A stretch of 64,000 nt of DNA from Hydrogenophilales bacterium 12-61-10. GTDB lineage: Bacteria > Pseudomonadota > Gammaproteobacteria > Burkholderiales > Thiobacillaceae. This document shows, piece after piece, positions 34,671 to 43,676 of this stretch. The stretch's first letter is position 1. Every line of letters begins with the position of its first letter. Location of the stretch: the NCBI GenBank assembly GCA_002279795.1, contig NCCT01000002.1, positions 1 to 64,000 on the forward strand. Reading direction: 5' to 3'. The notes under the pieces were generated by a model, which searched no databases, was not told where the DNA came from, and saw only the letters and a program-made list of their open reading frames with translations. Made by a program: the position numbers and the translations under genes.

Positions 34671-35939
34671 CTATTTGAGTTTCTTGATGCCCAGCAGGCC
34701 CAACACGTATTTCTCGTACAGCGGCTCGGTGGTGCCGGTTTTCATCTTGCGCATGAAGTATTTCTCGAACGCGACCTTGGCCAGGTGCACCCACTTGCCT
34801 TCCTTGTACCAGTTGACGTTGCGCGGCGGAATCTGCGGCAGCGCGACGAAGGCGGCGCCGGTGTCGCCAAAGTCGGCCAGGCAGATCGCATTCCAGGTGG
34901 CTTTCTCGGTGGGTTCGCGGCCGTCGAGCAGTGCGCGGATATTGTGCGCGGTAGCGGTGACCATGGACTCGATCATGTAACCGGTCTTGGGTGTGCCGGT
35001 GGGCACGGGCGTGACTTCCACCGGCGGGATGGCGACGCATACGCCGACCGAGAAAATGTTCTTGAACTTGGGGTTGCGCTGGAAAGCATCGATGGTGATG
35101 AAGCCGCGCGGGTTGGTCAGGCCTTCGATGCCGAACACGGCGTCGATGCCCTTGAACGCGGGCAACATCATCGAATAGGCGAACGGCAGCTCGTGTTCCT
35201 TGATGATTTCGCCCTTGTCGTTGTGCTCGGCGACGAACATCTTGCCGGCTTCGACCTTGGTCACTTTGGCGTTGCAGATCCACTTGATGTGGCGGTCGCG
35301 CATCGCGGATTCCATCAATCCTTTGGAGTCGCCCACGCCGCCGAGGCCGAGATGGCCGATATAGGGCTCGGCGGTGACATAAGTCATCGGCACGCGGTCG
35401 CGGATCTTGCGCTTGCGCAGGTCGGTATCCATGATGAAAGCGAACTCGTAGGCCGGGCCGTAGCACGATGCACCCTGCACGGCACCGACCACGATGGGCC
35501 CCGGCTCTTGCACGAACGTGTCCCATTGCCGCGCGGCTGCCGTGGCATGGTCGACCTGGCAGACCGACTGGGTATGGCCATCGGGCCCCAGTCCGGGCAC
35601 TTCGTCGAACGCCAGCTTGGGGCCGGTTGCGATCACCAGGTAGTCGTAGTCCACGACCTGACCGTCCGTCAGTTCTAGCTGGTTGCGCTCAGGATGCACG
35701 CGTGCGGCGCCGACTGCGATGAAGTCGATATTCTTCTTGTTCAGATAAGGTGCAACCGGGATCGTGATGTCATCGCGTTTGCGCCAGTTCACCGCCACCC
35801 AGGGATTGGACGGCGTGAACTGGAAATACGGCAAATTCGAAATCACGGTCACCCGGTCTTCGGCGCGAGCCAGTTCGCGCATTTCGTAGGCCATGTTCAT
35901 GCCGCCCACGCCAGCGCCCAAAATCACGATATGTGCCAT
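34671..35939 (-). CDS. sqr: Type I sulfide:quinone oxidoreductase
   Basis: The 422-residue flavoprotein closely resembles Acidithiobacillus ferrooxidans SQR. FAD motif: [17 protein letters not shown]. The three redox cysteines are present: Cys127 in [10 protein letters not shown], Cys159 in [11 protein letters not shown] and Cys353 in [16 protein letters not shown]. Conserved blocks [15 protein letters not shown] and [18 protein letters not shown] follow, the latter an amphipathic membrane anchor. It oxidises sulfide to sulfane sulfur and reduces quinone at the inner membrane. It has a sigma-54 promoter and is divergent from a FisR-like activator. Confidence 0.95.
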   Translation of the reverse strand: MAHIVILGAGVGGMNMAYEMRELARAEDRVTVISNLPYFQFTPSNPWVAVNWRKRDDITIPVAPYLNKKNIDFIAVGAARVHPERNQLELTDGQVVDYDYLVIATGPKLAFDEVPGLGPDGHTQSVCQVDHATAAARQWDTFVQEPGPIVVGAVQGASCYGPAYEFAFIMDTDLRKRKIRDRVPMTYVTAEPYIGHLGLGGVGDSKGLMESAMRDRHIKWICNAKVTKVEAGKMFVAEHNDKGEIIKEHELPFAYSMMLPAFKGIDAVFGIEGLTNPRGFITIDAFQRNPKFKNIFSVGVCVAIPPVEVTPVPTGTPKTGYMIESMVTATAHNIRALLDGREPTEKATWNAICLADFGDTGAAFVALPQIPPRNVNWYKEGKWVHLAKVAFEKYFMRKMKTGTTEPLYEKYVLGLLGIKKLK

Positions 35940-35975
35940 TTTTCTGCTTCCTGATGAGGTTCAAGCTTTAACCCT

Positions 35976-35991
35976 AGCAATTGACATGCCA
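35976..35991 (-). promoter_or_regulatory. Sigma-54 (-24/-12) promoter of sqr
   Basis: The minus strand reads TGGCATGTCAATTGCT, matching the consensus TGGCACGNNNNTTGCW at all but one position, with GG and GC correctly spaced. It lies about 37 bp upstream of the sqr start, leaving room for a short leader with AGGAAG. Confidence 0.85.
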
Positions 35992-36036
35992 TATGCAATA
36001 CCCCGGTCCATCAGGCTTCGCCCCGTCTCCCGCCGT

Positions 36037-36081
36037 TGACATGACCAATGGGTCATGACACATTTCGCGACAGTCATGACA
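36037..36081. promoter_or_regulatory. Candidate FisR binding sites between sqr and fisR
   Basis: TCATGACA occurs at 36053-36060 and again at 36074-36081, exactly 21 bp apart (two helical turns). A near-inverse copy, TGACATGA, lies at 36037-36044. CATGACC and GGTCATG form a 7-bp inverted repeat around AATG. The sites lie 46-90 bp upstream of the -24 element of sqr and directly before the fisR start, so they could serve activation and autoregulation. Confidence 0.6.
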
Positions 36082-36095
36082 AACAGGAACCGGAA

Positions 36096-37412
36096 ATGAT
36101 CGACATTCAAAATCTGATCGACACACACGAGCAACCTTTCGTCATCATCGACCGCCATTACCGCATCGTTGCCGCAAACCGGCGCTATTGCGACGCCTAT
36201 GGCATATCTTCGGAAGCTATCGTCGGGCAAACCTGCCATGCGGTGTCGCATCACTCCGACCGCCCCTGTCACGAAAATGGCGAGCAATGCCCGCACCTGG
36301 CGCTATTCAAGCAGGGCGAAGCGGTCGAGGTCCTGCACACGCATTACCACGCAGACAGCCAGCCCGAGCGCACCCGCATTCAGGGCCATCGGCTGCTTGG
36401 AAAGGACGGCGAGACCTATCTGGGCGAGCAGATGTTCCCACTGGAAGCCGAAGCGGGCAGCGTATGCGACGCGATGCAGATGATCGGTCGCTCGCCCGCC
36501 TTTTTGTCCTGCGTGGACAATCTCGCACGCGTCGCCGAAAGCGAAGCCTCCGTTTTGTTGTTCGGCGAATCTGGCGTCGGCAAGGAACTGGCCGCACGTT
36601 TCATCCACGCCCGTTCCAGCCACAAGAATGGCTCGTTCATCGTCATCAACTGTGCAGCCGTGCCGGAAAACCTGTTCGAGAGCGAGCTGTTCGGTCATGA
36701 GCGCGGCGCATTTTCGGGCAGCAGCGGGCTCAAGAAAGGCCTGTTCGAGCTGGCCGACGAAGGCACCCTGTTCCTCGATGAAATCGGCGAAATTCCGCTC
36801 AACCTGCAGGCCAAGCTGCTACGCGTGCTGGAAACCGGCGAATACCGGCGCGTCGGCGGCACCCAGACCCTGAGTGCCAATGTTCGCCTGGTGTCAGCCA
36901 CCAATCGCCGCTTGCTGGACGAAGTGGACGCCAAGCGCTTTCGCCTGGATTTGTATTACCGCGTGGCGGGAATCGATGTGACCTTGCCCCCCCTGCGCGA
37001 ACGGGCCGAGGACCTGCCGGACCTTGCCGCGTACATTCTGAAACGCTTGGTCGGCACCCAGGGCAGCTGCCGCCTTGCGCCGGAGGCCGTCGCAATGCTG
37101 CAGGCCTACGACTTTCCGGGCAACGTGCGCGAGTTGCGCAACCTGCTGCAAAAAGCCGTGCTGAACTGCCGCGGCGGCGTGATTTCGGCCGCTGACTTGC
37201 AGTTACCTGTTGCGGCGCTGCCTGCTTCGCTCGCTACCGGTGCCGCCCCCATGCAGGCAGCATCCGCTCAGTCGCTCCCTGCGCTGGAGCGCGCGCATAT
37301 CCAGGGTTTGCTGGACGCCCATCAAGGACATCGCGCGCGCGTCGCCGCCGCGCTCGGCATCACCGAACGCACGCTGTACCGCAAGCTCAAGCAATACGGG
37401 CTGGGGCGCTGA
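36096..37412 (+). CDS. fisR: FisR-like sulfane-sulfur-responsive sigma-54 activator
   Basis: The 438-residue protein has an N-terminal PAS-like sensor, an AAA+ domain (Walker A GESGVGKE at 157-164, Walker [13 protein letters not shown]) and a Fis-type helix-turn-helix ([20 protein letters not shown]). Cys47, Cys58 and Cys65 reproduce the 11- and 7-residue spacing of the three sensing cysteines of FisR from Cupriavidus. That protein responds to sulfane sulfur and activates sqr and pdo. The sigma-54 contact loop is GAFSGS (204-209), not GAFTGA. ATG 36096 has AGGAACCGGA upstream. Divergent from sqr. Confidence 0.88.
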   Translation: MIDIQNLIDTHEQPFVIIDRHYRIVAANRRYCDAYGISSEAIVGQTCHAVSHHSDRPCHENGEQCPHLALFKQGEAVEVLHTHYHADSQPERTRIQGHRLLGKDGETYLGEQMFPLEAEAGSVCDAMQMIGRSPAFLSCVDNLARVAESEASVLLFGESGVGKELAARFIHARSSHKNGSFIVINCAAVPENLFESELFGHERGAFSGSSGLKKGLFELADEGTLFLDEIGEIPLNLQAKLLRVLETGEYRRVGGTQTLSANVRLVSATNRRLLDEVDAKRFRLDLYYRVAGIDVTLPPLRERAEDLPDLAAYILKRLVGTQGSCRLAPEAVAMLQAYDFPGNVRELRNLLQKAVLNCRGGVISAADLQLPVAALPASLATGAAPMQAASAQSLPALERAHIQGLLDAHQGHRARVAAALGITERTLYRKLKQYGLGR

Positions 37413-37441
37413 GCGCCATCACACAAATCAACCGCGCACAA

Positions 37442-37471
37442 TTGACAGCCCGCTTCAACCCCGGCCAGAAT
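37442..37471 (+). promoter_or_regulatory. Sigma-70-type promoter of the leader/chorismate-mutase unit
   Basis: TTGACA (37442-37447) is a perfect -35 box. CAGAAT follows after 18 bp as a -10 with four of six matches. It is 6 bp before the start codon of a short reading frame, so the transcript would be leaderless or nearly so for that peptide. Confidence 0.45.
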
Positions 37472-37477
37472 GTGGCC

Positions 37478-37576
37478 ATGATTCTTCCCGTGCATTCCGC
37501 CCCCATCGCCATCATCCGCCGCCTGCCGCTGTGCATGTGGCTGCGCGTACGCGTGTCCGGGCCGGGGGGGTGTTGA
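37478..37576 (+). CDS. Possible 32-residue leader peptide
   Basis: A short frame from ATG 37478 to TGA 37576 encodes MILPVHSAPIAIIRRLPLCM then WLRVRVSGPGGC. It follows a good -35 box and precedes a strong terminator at 37603 that stands before the chorismate-mutase-like gene, the layout of an attenuator. It has no run of one regulatory amino acid; it contains one Trp and several Arg, Leu and Val. A GGCC/GGGG segment over its last codons could pair with CCCC and GGCC at the left arm of the terminator. Function is inferred from position. Confidence 0.4.
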   Translation: MILPVHSAPIAIIRRLPLCMWLRVRVSGPGGC

Positions 37577-37602
37577 TCCAGCAGTAACGAATCGATTTCC
37601 CC

Positions 37603-37646
37603 AAAAAGGCCGCGGACCCGCAAAGGTTCGCGGCCTTTTTGTTTTT
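37603..37646 (+). terminator. Terminator/attenuator ahead of the chorismate-mutase-like gene
   Basis: AAAAAGGCCGCG (37603-37614) and CGCGGCCTTTTT (37629-37640) form a 12-bp stem with a 14-nt loop, followed by GTTTTTG. It lies 27 bp after the short frame and 27 bp before ATG 37673. It is either the terminator of fisR or a conditional attenuator. Confidence 0.75.
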
Positions 37647-37672
37647 GTCGTCCGAAAAAAGAGGGGCCGTTC

Positions 37673-37978
37673 ATGAACATCGAAACCTGCAATTCACTGG
37701 AACAGGTACGCCACGCCATCGACCGCATCGATCTGCAGATGCTGGCGCTGCTTGCCGAGCGCGGCGGCTACGTGCAACAGGCCGCGCGCTTCAAGCGCAC
37801 CGCTGCCGACGTGCCCGCCCCATCGCGCGTCGAGGCTGTCGTAGCCGGTATCGTCAACCATGCCCGCGCGATCGGCGCCGACCCGGCGGTGGCCGAAGCC
37901 ACCTGGCGCGCCATGATCGCCGCTTTCATCCAGAGCGAGTTGGCCGCGCACGCGAACTTGCATCCCCCCACGACCTGA
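37673..37978 (+). CDS. AroQ-type chorismate mutase-like protein
   Basis: The 101-residue all-helical protein has the AroQ/PchB pattern: an N-terminal RHAIDRIDLQMLALLAERGG helix, a middle VPAPSRVEAVVAGIVNHARA helix and a terminal VAEATWRAMIAAFIQSELAA. It could be a chorismate mutase or an isochorismate-pyruvate-lyase-like enzyme; activity cannot be read. It lies close to trp genes and is followed 16 bp later by an EamA transporter, probably in one transcript. Confidence 0.75.
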   Translation: MNIETCNSLEQVRHAIDRIDLQMLALLAERGGYVQQAARFKRTAADVPAPSRVEAVVAGIVNHARAIGADPAVAEATWRAMIAAFIQSELAAHANLHPPTT

Positions 37979-37994
37979 TCGCTGGAGACTCTTC

Positions 37995-38888
37995 ATGCCC
38001 ATCCCCGCCGCCTACCTCGGCGTCATCCTCATCTGGGCCACCACGCCGCTCGCCATCAAATGGAGCGGACAGGGCACCGACTTTTCATTTGCCGTCGCCG
38101 CGCGCATGGCGATCGGTCTCGCGGTCGCCGCGTTCGTCCTCGCCGCCTGGCGCATCCGCTTGCCGCTGCACCGCCGCGCCTGTGCGAGCTACGCCGCTGC
38201 GGGCATCGGCATGTTCGGCGCGATGACGCTCACCTACTGGGGCGCGCAGTACATCCACTCGGGGCTGATTTCGGTGCTGTTCGGCCTGACGCCGCTGATC
38301 ACCGGCCTGCTGGCGCTGCTGTGGCTGGGGGAGGAAACGCTTACCCGCGCCAAACTCGCCGGCATGCTGCTGGGTCTCGCGGGGCTCGCGGTCATCTTCG
38401 GCGACAGCCACGAAATGGGCGGCGCCCACGCGCTGGCCGGCGTGCTCGCGCTGCTCGGCGCGGTGACGCTGTATTCCGGCAGCCTGGTGTGGATAAAACG
38501 CATCGGCGACGACAGTCCGCCGCTCGCCACCACCGTCGGCGCGCTCGCCGTTGCGCTGCCGCTGTTCGCCCTGGTGTGGTGGTGGAGCGCCGACGCCCGC
38601 GTGCCCGCCGCCGTGCCGCCGCGCGCCGGCGCCGCCATCGTCTACCTCGGCGTGTTCGGCTCGGTGGTCGGCTTCGCGCTCTACTACTACGTCATCAAGC
38701 ACATGGAAACTGGCAAGGTCGCGCTCATCACTCTGGTCACCCCTGTGCTTGCGTTGCTACTGGGCAGCGCGTTGAACGGCGAACACGTCGGCGTGCGCGT
38801 GTGGCTGGGTACGTTGCTGATCGGCCTGGCCCTGAGCGTGCACCAGTGGCGCGCGCTGTTGGGGATGATGGCGGTGCGGGTGAGGTAG
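37995..38888 (+). CDS. EamA/DMT-family inner-membrane transporter
   Basis: The 297-residue protein has ten predicted transmembrane helices in two EamA repeats. The first contains YLGVILIWATTPLAIKWSG and VLFGLTPLITGLLALLWLGE. The second contains IVYLGVFGSVVGFALYYYVI and TLVTPVLALLLGSALNGEH. DMT transporters export amino acids or metabolites; the substrate is unknown. Linkage to the AroQ-like gene hints at an aromatic-related compound. Confidence 0.88.
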   Translation: MPIPAAYLGVILIWATTPLAIKWSGQGTDFSFAVAARMAIGLAVAAFVLAAWRIRLPLHRRACASYAAAGIGMFGAMTLTYWGAQYIHSGLISVLFGLTPLITGLLALLWLGEETLTRAKLAGMLLGLAGLAVIFGDSHEMGGAHALAGVLALLGAVTLYSGSLVWIKRIGDDSPPLATTVGALAVALPLFALVWWWSADARVPAAVPPRAGAAIVYLGVFGSVVGFALYYYVIKHMETGKVALITLVTPVLALLLGSALNGEHVGVRVWLGTLLIGLALSVHQWRALLGMMAVRVR

Positions 38889-39322
38889 CGGTGTGGCGAG
38901 TTCGTGCGCGGGAAGCCGTTGCCCGCGCCGTCTTGTGGACGCGTAAGTGCCTACGCAGAAAACATGGTGCTTACCAACGGTGAACGCCTGTGCGCTGACA
39001 GCATCTACAGGCCGCGTGGCGTGGCATTGCCAATGTGAACGCGCACATGGTTGAAATTGTGTCGAAGGCTGGGTTCTCGCAAGAAAAGTGCGGGCAGGTA
39101 TTAAAGTCTACCGTCTGTATCTCGGCCGTAACTTCCTGTCGAGTGCATGTTGGTGGCAGGCTGATCGACCTAGAGGCAACTGTCATCCTCTGTGGAAGCA
39201 GAAGTTCCCAAACGTAGGAATACTTACCCACACCAGCGGAGACATTCAACAATCTCCGGATCAAGTACCACCCCGTTGCCCCTTAGACTTTTTAGACTTA
39301 CCGCGAGAATTCAAATACCACC
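38889..39322. other. Gene-poor 434-bp gap
   Basis: No convincing gene is seen. Base composition is lower in GC and codon use is unlike the neighbours. A 60-codon frame from 39035 has the phrase MVEIVSKAGFSQEKCGQVLK, faintly HU-like, but no family pattern continues. CGGAGA and TCTCCG form a short hairpin near 39240. It may be a decayed insertion. Confidence 0.4.
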
Positions 39323-39931
39323 ATGACCGACCTCCCCCGCTGCGCCTGGTGCAGCCCCGACCCGCTCTACCGCGCCTACCACGACACCGAATGGGGCGTG
39401 CCGCTGCACGACGAGCGCGCGCTGTTCGAACTCTTGACGCTGGAAGGCGCGCAGGCGGGGCTGTCGTGGTTCACGATCCTGAAAAAACGCGAGAACTACC
39501 GGCGCGCGTTCGATGATTTCAATGCGGAACGCATCGCGCGTTACACCGAGGCCGACGTGGCGCGCTTGATGGCGGATGCGGGCATTGTGCGCAACCGGCT
39601 GAAGATCGAATCGACGATCTGCAACGCGCGCGCGGTGCTCGAACTGCGCGAAGCGGGCGGCGGGCTTGATGCGTATTTCTGGAATTTCGTCGATGGCCGG
39701 CCCATCGTCAATGCGCCGGCGGACTTGAGTCAGGTGCCGTCAAGTACGCCGCTGTCGGACGCGATCAGCAAGGATCTGAAAAAACGCGGCTTCAAGTTCG
39801 TCGGCTCAACCATTGTGTATGCGCACATGCAGGCGATGGGGCTGGTGAACGACCACACGACGGACTGCTTCCGCTACGCCGAATTGGCGCACAGCGACGC
39901 CCCGCAACCCTGCAAGGCCCTGCGCACATGA
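39323..39931 (+). CDS. tag: DNA-3-methyladenine glycosylase I
   Basis: The 202-residue repair glycosylase has the Tag signature RCAWCSPDPLYRAYHDTEWG followed by PLHDERALFELLTLEGAQAG and LSWFTILKKRENYRRAF. The zinc ligands are the N-terminal cysteine and the C-terminal NDHTTDCFRY. It excises 3-methyladenine from alkylated DNA. It overlaps the nat start by 4 bp. Confidence 0.96.
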   Translation: MTDLPRCAWCSPDPLYRAYHDTEWGVPLHDERALFELLTLEGAQAGLSWFTILKKRENYRRAFDDFNAERIARYTEADVARLMADAGIVRNRLKIESTICNARAVLELREAGGGLDAYFWNFVDGRPIVNAPADLSQVPSSTPLSDAISKDLKKRGFKFVGSTIVYAHMQAMGLVNDHTTDCFRYAELAHSDAPQPCKALRT

Positions 39932-40695
39932 AAGCCGGAAACTTCGACCTGCCCCGCTACCTCGAACGCATCGCCTACCAGGGCGACGCGCGGGCCGACC
40001 TTGCCAGCGTGCGCGGGATCATGCGCCAGCACCTGCGCACCGTGCCATTCGAGAATCTCGACGTGCAGGCCGGCAAGGTCATCTCGCTGGTGCCCGAGGA
40101 CATCGTGGAGAAGATCGTCCAGCGCCGGCGCGGCGGCTACTGCTACGAGGTCAACGGCCTGTTCGCGATGGCGCTGGCCGCGCTCGGTGTCGACTACCGC
40201 TTCGTCGGCTGCCGGCCGATGATCTATCACGCGCGCCGGCCGCGCACTCACATGGCGATACTGGCCCGGCTCGACGGCGAGGAGTGGTTGTGCGATGTGG
40301 GCTTCGGCAGTTACGGCCCGCGTGCGCCGATCCGCTTGGCGGGACGCGGTGAAGTCGTGCAGGACGACGACGTATTCGAACTGCTGCCGCTTGGGAAAGA
40401 CGAGTATGTATTGCGCGCCCGGGTCGAAGACGAATGGGCCAACCAGTATTGTTTCGATCTGGCGCACCACGAGTGGGTGGATTTCATGCCGGCCAACTGG
40501 CTCAACTCGACCCATCCGGAAACCGTATTCTCCCAACACCGCATCGTCATGCGGCAAACGCCGGAAGGGCGCGTGATCCTGTTCGACAACCGCCTGAAGA
40601 CGATTGCGCACGGCACGACCACGACACGCCAGGTGGCGGATGAAGAACTGCCGGCCCTGCTGGCGGAAACCTTCGGACTGGAGCCGGCTGCCTGA
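39928..40695 (+). CDS. nat: Arylamine N-acetyltransferase
   Basis: The 255-residue enzyme has the full catalytic triad: Cys72 in RRGGYCYEVNGLF, His108 in RTHMAILARL and Asp123 in LCDVGFGSYGP. The N-terminal PFENLDVQAGK is conserved. It transfers acetyl or another acyl group from CoA to arylamines or hydrazines; the physiological substrate is open. It is translationally coupled to tag. Confidence 0.94.
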   Translation: MKAGNFDLPRYLERIAYQGDARADLASVRGIMRQHLRTVPFENLDVQAGKVISLVPEDIVEKIVQRRRGGYCYEVNGLFAMALAALGVDYRFVGCRPMIYHARRPRTHMAILARLDGEEWLCDVGFGSYGPRAPIRLAGRGEVVQDDDVFELLPLGKDEYVLRARVEDEWANQYCFDLAHHEWVDFMPANWLNSTHPETVFSQHRIVMRQTPEGRVILFDNRLKTIAHGTTTTRQVADEELPALLAETFGLEPAA

Positions 40696-40730
40696 GGTGG
40701 ACGCTGTTCGCAGCACCTGTCTGCAAACCG

Positions 40731-41270
40731 CTAGTCGCCCGAGGCCAATTCGCCGAGTTTTACCACGGTGTTCCAGTTACGGCTGGTCATCGGCACGCCA
40801 AGCAGCCGTTCCATGCCGGCAGCCAGTTTCGATCTGCCGATGCCATCCGGCACGTGCAGGTAGCACAGATCGCGAATCAGCTCGAAGCGTTCACCGGGGC
40901 CACGAAGTTTTTCCAGGGCATCGAGATTGGGACAGGGCGGAACGTCCGCAAGAAAATTCACATACAGGGTGTTCGGTGCAATCTGCGCCTCGGGATAGGG
41001 ATTGTCGCGGATTGCCTGGTCTAGCGTCGGCGTGTCGAGCAGTCTCACCCAGGGCGCAAAGCCGTGGCTTGCTTCGATGGCAGCGCTGATCCGTTTGGAC
41101 AACTGTTCAGTATCGGCAGGTTGGCCCTGGAACACGACGTTACCGCTCTGGATGTAGGTCTTCACGTTCTGCAGGCCGATCCCGTCCAGCAGCGCCGCCA
41201 GGTCTTTCATCGGAAGCCTGTTCTTCCCGCCAACGTTGATGCCGCGAAAGAGCGCGATATAGGTCTTCAT
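40731..41270 (-). CDS. DUF1697 family protein
   Basis: The 179-residue protein begins MKTYIALFRGINVGGKNRLP and continues with LQNVKTYIQSGNVVFQG and MTSRNWNTVVKLGELA, the hallmark motifs of DUF1697. The family is widespread and uncharacterised, with a two-domain alpha/beta fold. A longer frame upstream is a shadow of trpE. It is convergent with nat and lies 42 bp after trpE. Confidence 0.9.
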   Translation of the reverse strand: MKTYIALFRGINVGGKNRLPMKDLAALLDGIGLQNVKTYIQSGNVVFQGQPADTEQLSKRISAAIEASHGFAPWVRLLDTPTLDQAIRDNPYPEAQIAPNTLYVNFLADVPPCPNLDALEKLRGPGERFELIRDLCYLHVPDGIGRSKLAAGMERLLGVPMTSRNWNTVVKLGELASGD

Positions 41271-41311
41271 CGCAATAAGCTTGGCGGGCCGGACATCACG
41301 AAAATACGGCG

Positions 41312-42790
41312 CTACTCGACCGCTTCGCCGCCAAAGCGCGCCGTTGCGAGCTCGGCAGCGCGGACCACGGCACGCGCCTTGTTGAGCGTTTCCATCCATT
41401 CGTTTGCCGGCACGGAATCGGCGACGATGCCGGCGCCGGCCTGGGCGTAGAGCATGCCGTCTTTGATCACGGCGGTGCGGATGGCGATCGCCAGGTCCAT
41501 GTCGCCATTGAAGCCCAGATAACCGACCGCGCCTGCGTAGATGCCGCGCTTGGTCGGTTCGAGTTCGTCGATGATTTCCATCGCCCGTACCTTGGGCGCG
41601 CCGGAGACGGTACCCGCGGGGAAGCTGGCGCGCAGCACATCGAGTGCGGACAGCCCGGGTTTCAGTTTGCCTTCGACGTTGGAGACGATGTGCATGACAT
41701 GCGAATAGCGCTCGATCTGCATGTGCTCGGTGACCTTGACGCTGCCAGTGACGGCTACGCGACCGGTGTCGTTGCGCCCGAGATCGAGCAGTTGCAGATG
41801 CTCGGCACACTCTTTCGGGTCGGCGAGCAATTCGTCGGCCAGGCGCTGGTCGTCTTCGCGCGTCAGCCCGCGCGGCCGGGTGCCTGCAATCGGCCGCAGG
41901 GTGACGTTGTCGCCTTCCAGCCGCACCAGAATTTCGGGCGACGAGCCGACGACATGAAAGCCGCCAAAGTCGTAGAAGAACAGATAAGGCGACGGATTGA
42001 GGCTGCGCAGTGCGCGGTACAGCGACAGCGGCGAGGCCGCAAACGGCCGCGCCATGCGCTGCGACAGCACGACCTGCATGATGTCGCCCGCCGCAATGTA
42101 ATCCTTGGCTTTTTGCACCGCATGCTTGAATTCAGCCTCGCCAAACTCGGACGCCGGCTCGGCGACCGCCGTGGACGGCTCGACGGGCAATGCAACCGGC
42201 ACGAGCAATTGCTCGGTAAGCGCCTGCAAGCGCAAGTGTCCCTGGGCATACGCATCCAGTTCGAGCGGATCGGCATGGGTGATGAGATAAAGCTTGCCGG
42301 CCAGGTTGTCGAACACGGCCAGCTCTTCGGTCAGCATCAGCAGAATGTCCGGCGTATGGATCACGTCGTCCTTGCGGGTGTCCGCCAGGCGTTTTTCGAT
42401 ATAACGGATCGTTTCATAGCCGAAGTAGCCCGCCAGCCCGCCGGTGAAGCGCGGCAGCCCGGCCACCGGCGCGGCCTTGAAGCGCGCCTGGAACTCGGCG
42501 ATGAAAGCCAGCGGATCGGGCAGGCTGTGCTCTTCCACCACCTGGCCGTCGGTTTCTACCGTGAGCAGATGCGCGCGCACGCGGATCACCGTGCGCGCCG
42601 GCAGGCCGATGAACGAATAGCGGCCGAAGCGCTCGCCGCCCACCACCGATTCCAGCAGGTAGGTATAGGGCGCGTTGGCCAGCTTGAGATAGACCGACAG
42701 CGGGGTTTCCAGATCGCCGGGCAGTTCACGCACCAGCGGGATGCGGTTATAGCCCTGGCGGGCGAGGTCGAAGAAGTCTTGTTCAATCAT
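41312..42790 (-). CDS. trpE: Anthranilate synthase component I
   Basis: The 492-residue chorismate-utilising enzyme has the tryptophan feedback-site motif [20 protein letters not shown]. The catalytic domain contains [60 protein letters not shown] and [19 protein letters not shown]. It makes anthranilate with TrpG, encoded 6.8 kb away. An inverted repeat separates it from gph. Confidence 0.97.
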   Translation of the reverse strand: MIEQDFFDLARQGYNRIPLVRELPGDLETPLSVYLKLANAPYTYLLESVVGGERFGRYSFIGLPARTVIRVRAHLLTVETDGQVVEEHSLPDPLAFIAEFQARFKAAPVAGLPRFTGGLAGYFGYETIRYIEKRLADTRKDDVIHTPDILLMLTEELAVFDNLAGKLYLITHADPLELDAYAQGHLRLQALTEQLLVPVALPVEPSTAVAEPASEFGEAEFKHAVQKAKDYIAAGDIMQVVLSQRMARPFAASPLSLYRALRSLNPSPYLFFYDFGGFHVVGSSPEILVRLEGDNVTLRPIAGTRPRGLTREDDQRLADELLADPKECAEHLQLLDLGRNDTGRVAVTGSVKVTEHMQIERYSHVMHIVSNVEGKLKPGLSALDVLRASFPAGTVSGAPKVRAMEIIDELEPTKRGIYAGAVGYLGFNGDMDLAIAIRTAVIKDGMLYAQAGAGIVADSVPANEWMETLNKARAVVRAAELATARFGGEAVE

Positions 42791-42800
42791 TTTTTTCGAT

Positions 42801-42900
42801 CAGGGGTAAAGGGTAAGAGGTAAGGTACGGAGGCAAGATGGCTTGCCATCGCTCACCTGCGCCAGCGTCACGCCTTACCCCTGCCCCCTCACGCCTCACC
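42801..42900. repeat. GTAAAGGGTAAGAGG / CCTTACCCC...CGCCTCACC inverted repeat
   Basis: The left part reads GGGTAAAGGGTAAGAGGTAA and the right part CGCCTTACCCCTGCCCCCTC then ACGCCTCACC. A GGCAAGATGGCTTGCC hairpin lies in the middle. It fills the gph-trpE gap and resembles the gaps at 43592, 44846 and 57149. Confidence 0.5.
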
Positions 42901-42903
42901 GTA

Positions 42904-43584
42904 TTACGCCTTCACCACCATTTTCGCCGCCTCGATCAGGCTCGGCACCACCGCGTCCAGATCGAGTTCGGCGACCGGACGGCCACGGTTGTAGCCATAG
43001 GGCACGCAGAACACCGGGCAGCCCGCCGCACGCGCGGCCTGGGTGTCGTTGAGCGAATCGCCGATCAGCAGCAGCTCGGCCGGCTTGACCTTGAAGACTT
43101 CGCAGGCATGCAGCAGCGGCAGGGGATCGGGCTTGCGCTTGGGCAGCGAATCGCCTGACAGGATCAGCTCGAAATAATCAAACAGGCCGGTGTCTTTCAA
43201 TAGCGGAACGGTGAACATTTCAGCCTTGTTGGTGATGCACGCAACATGCACACCCATCGCCTTGAAGGCATCGAGCCCGGCCACAACGCCATCGAACGGA
43301 CGCGAATGCAGCGAAACGTGCTCGCCGTAATGCTTCTGATAAGCCGCGATCGCGCGGGCGAACAGCTCGGCATCCGGCTCGGCATCCATTTCGCCGGTAA
43401 GCACGCGCTTGACCAGCCGCGAGACGCCGTTGCCGATGTAGGTGGAAATCGTTTCCAGCGACGGACAAGAACGACCGAGATCGGCCATCATCAATTCGGC
43501 CGCGTGCGCCAGGTCCGGTGCAGTGTTGAGGAGGGTACCGTCGAGATCGATGACGACGGCTTTGATCGGAAGAGGAAAGTTCAT
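42904..43584 (-). CDS. gph: Phosphoglycolate phosphatase
   Basis: The 226-residue HAD phosphatase has the nucleophile motif VVIDLDGTLLNTAPDLAHAA, motif II VACITNKAEMF, motif III KRKPDPLPLLHA and motif IV LLIGDSLNDTQAARAAG. It dephosphorylates 2-phosphoglycolate, relevant to Calvin-cycle autotrophs and to DNA repair by-products. It lies in the conserved rpe-gph-trpE order. Confidence 0.94.
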   Translation of the reverse strand: MNFPLPIKAVVIDLDGTLLNTAPDLAHAAELMMADLGRSCPSLETISTYIGNGVSRLVKRVLTGEMDAEPDAELFARAIAAYQKHYGEHVSLHSRPFDGVVAGLDAFKAMGVHVACITNKAEMFTVPLLKDTGLFDYFELILSGDSLPKRKPDPLPLLHACEVFKVKPAELLLIGDSLNDTQAARAAGCPVFCVPYGYNRGRPVAELDLDAVVPSLIEAAKMVVKA

Positions 43585-43591
43585 TTTGTGG

Positions 43592-43676
43592 AAGCAGTAA
43601 ACAGTGAGCGGGAAACGGTGAACGGTACGTGCGCGGGTTTTCCGCTTACGGCTTACCGCTCACCGCTCACCATTTT
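43592..43676. repeat. GTAAACGGTGAGCGG-type inverted repeat between rpe and gph
   Basis: The left arm reads GTAAACAGTGAGCGGGAAAC then GGTGAACGGTA. The right arm reads TTCCGCTTACGGCTTACCGC then TCACCGCTCACC. Both are built from 7-8-base units of the type GTGAGCG/GTAAGCG. It ends in TTTTT toward gph. Confidence 0.6.

Noticed and set aside
37603..37646. Riboswitch aptamer upstream of the AroQ-like gene
   Set aside because: Apart from the terminator and one possible alternative pairing, no multi-helix aptamer fold could be drawn.
38889..39322. HU-like peptide from 39035
   Set aside because: Only about 20 residues look HU-like; the DNA-binding arm and length are missing.
40731..41810. 359-codon frame extending DUF1697 upstream
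   Set aside because: The first 180 codons are an out-of-frame shadow of trpE; DUF1697 begins at MKTYIALFRG.
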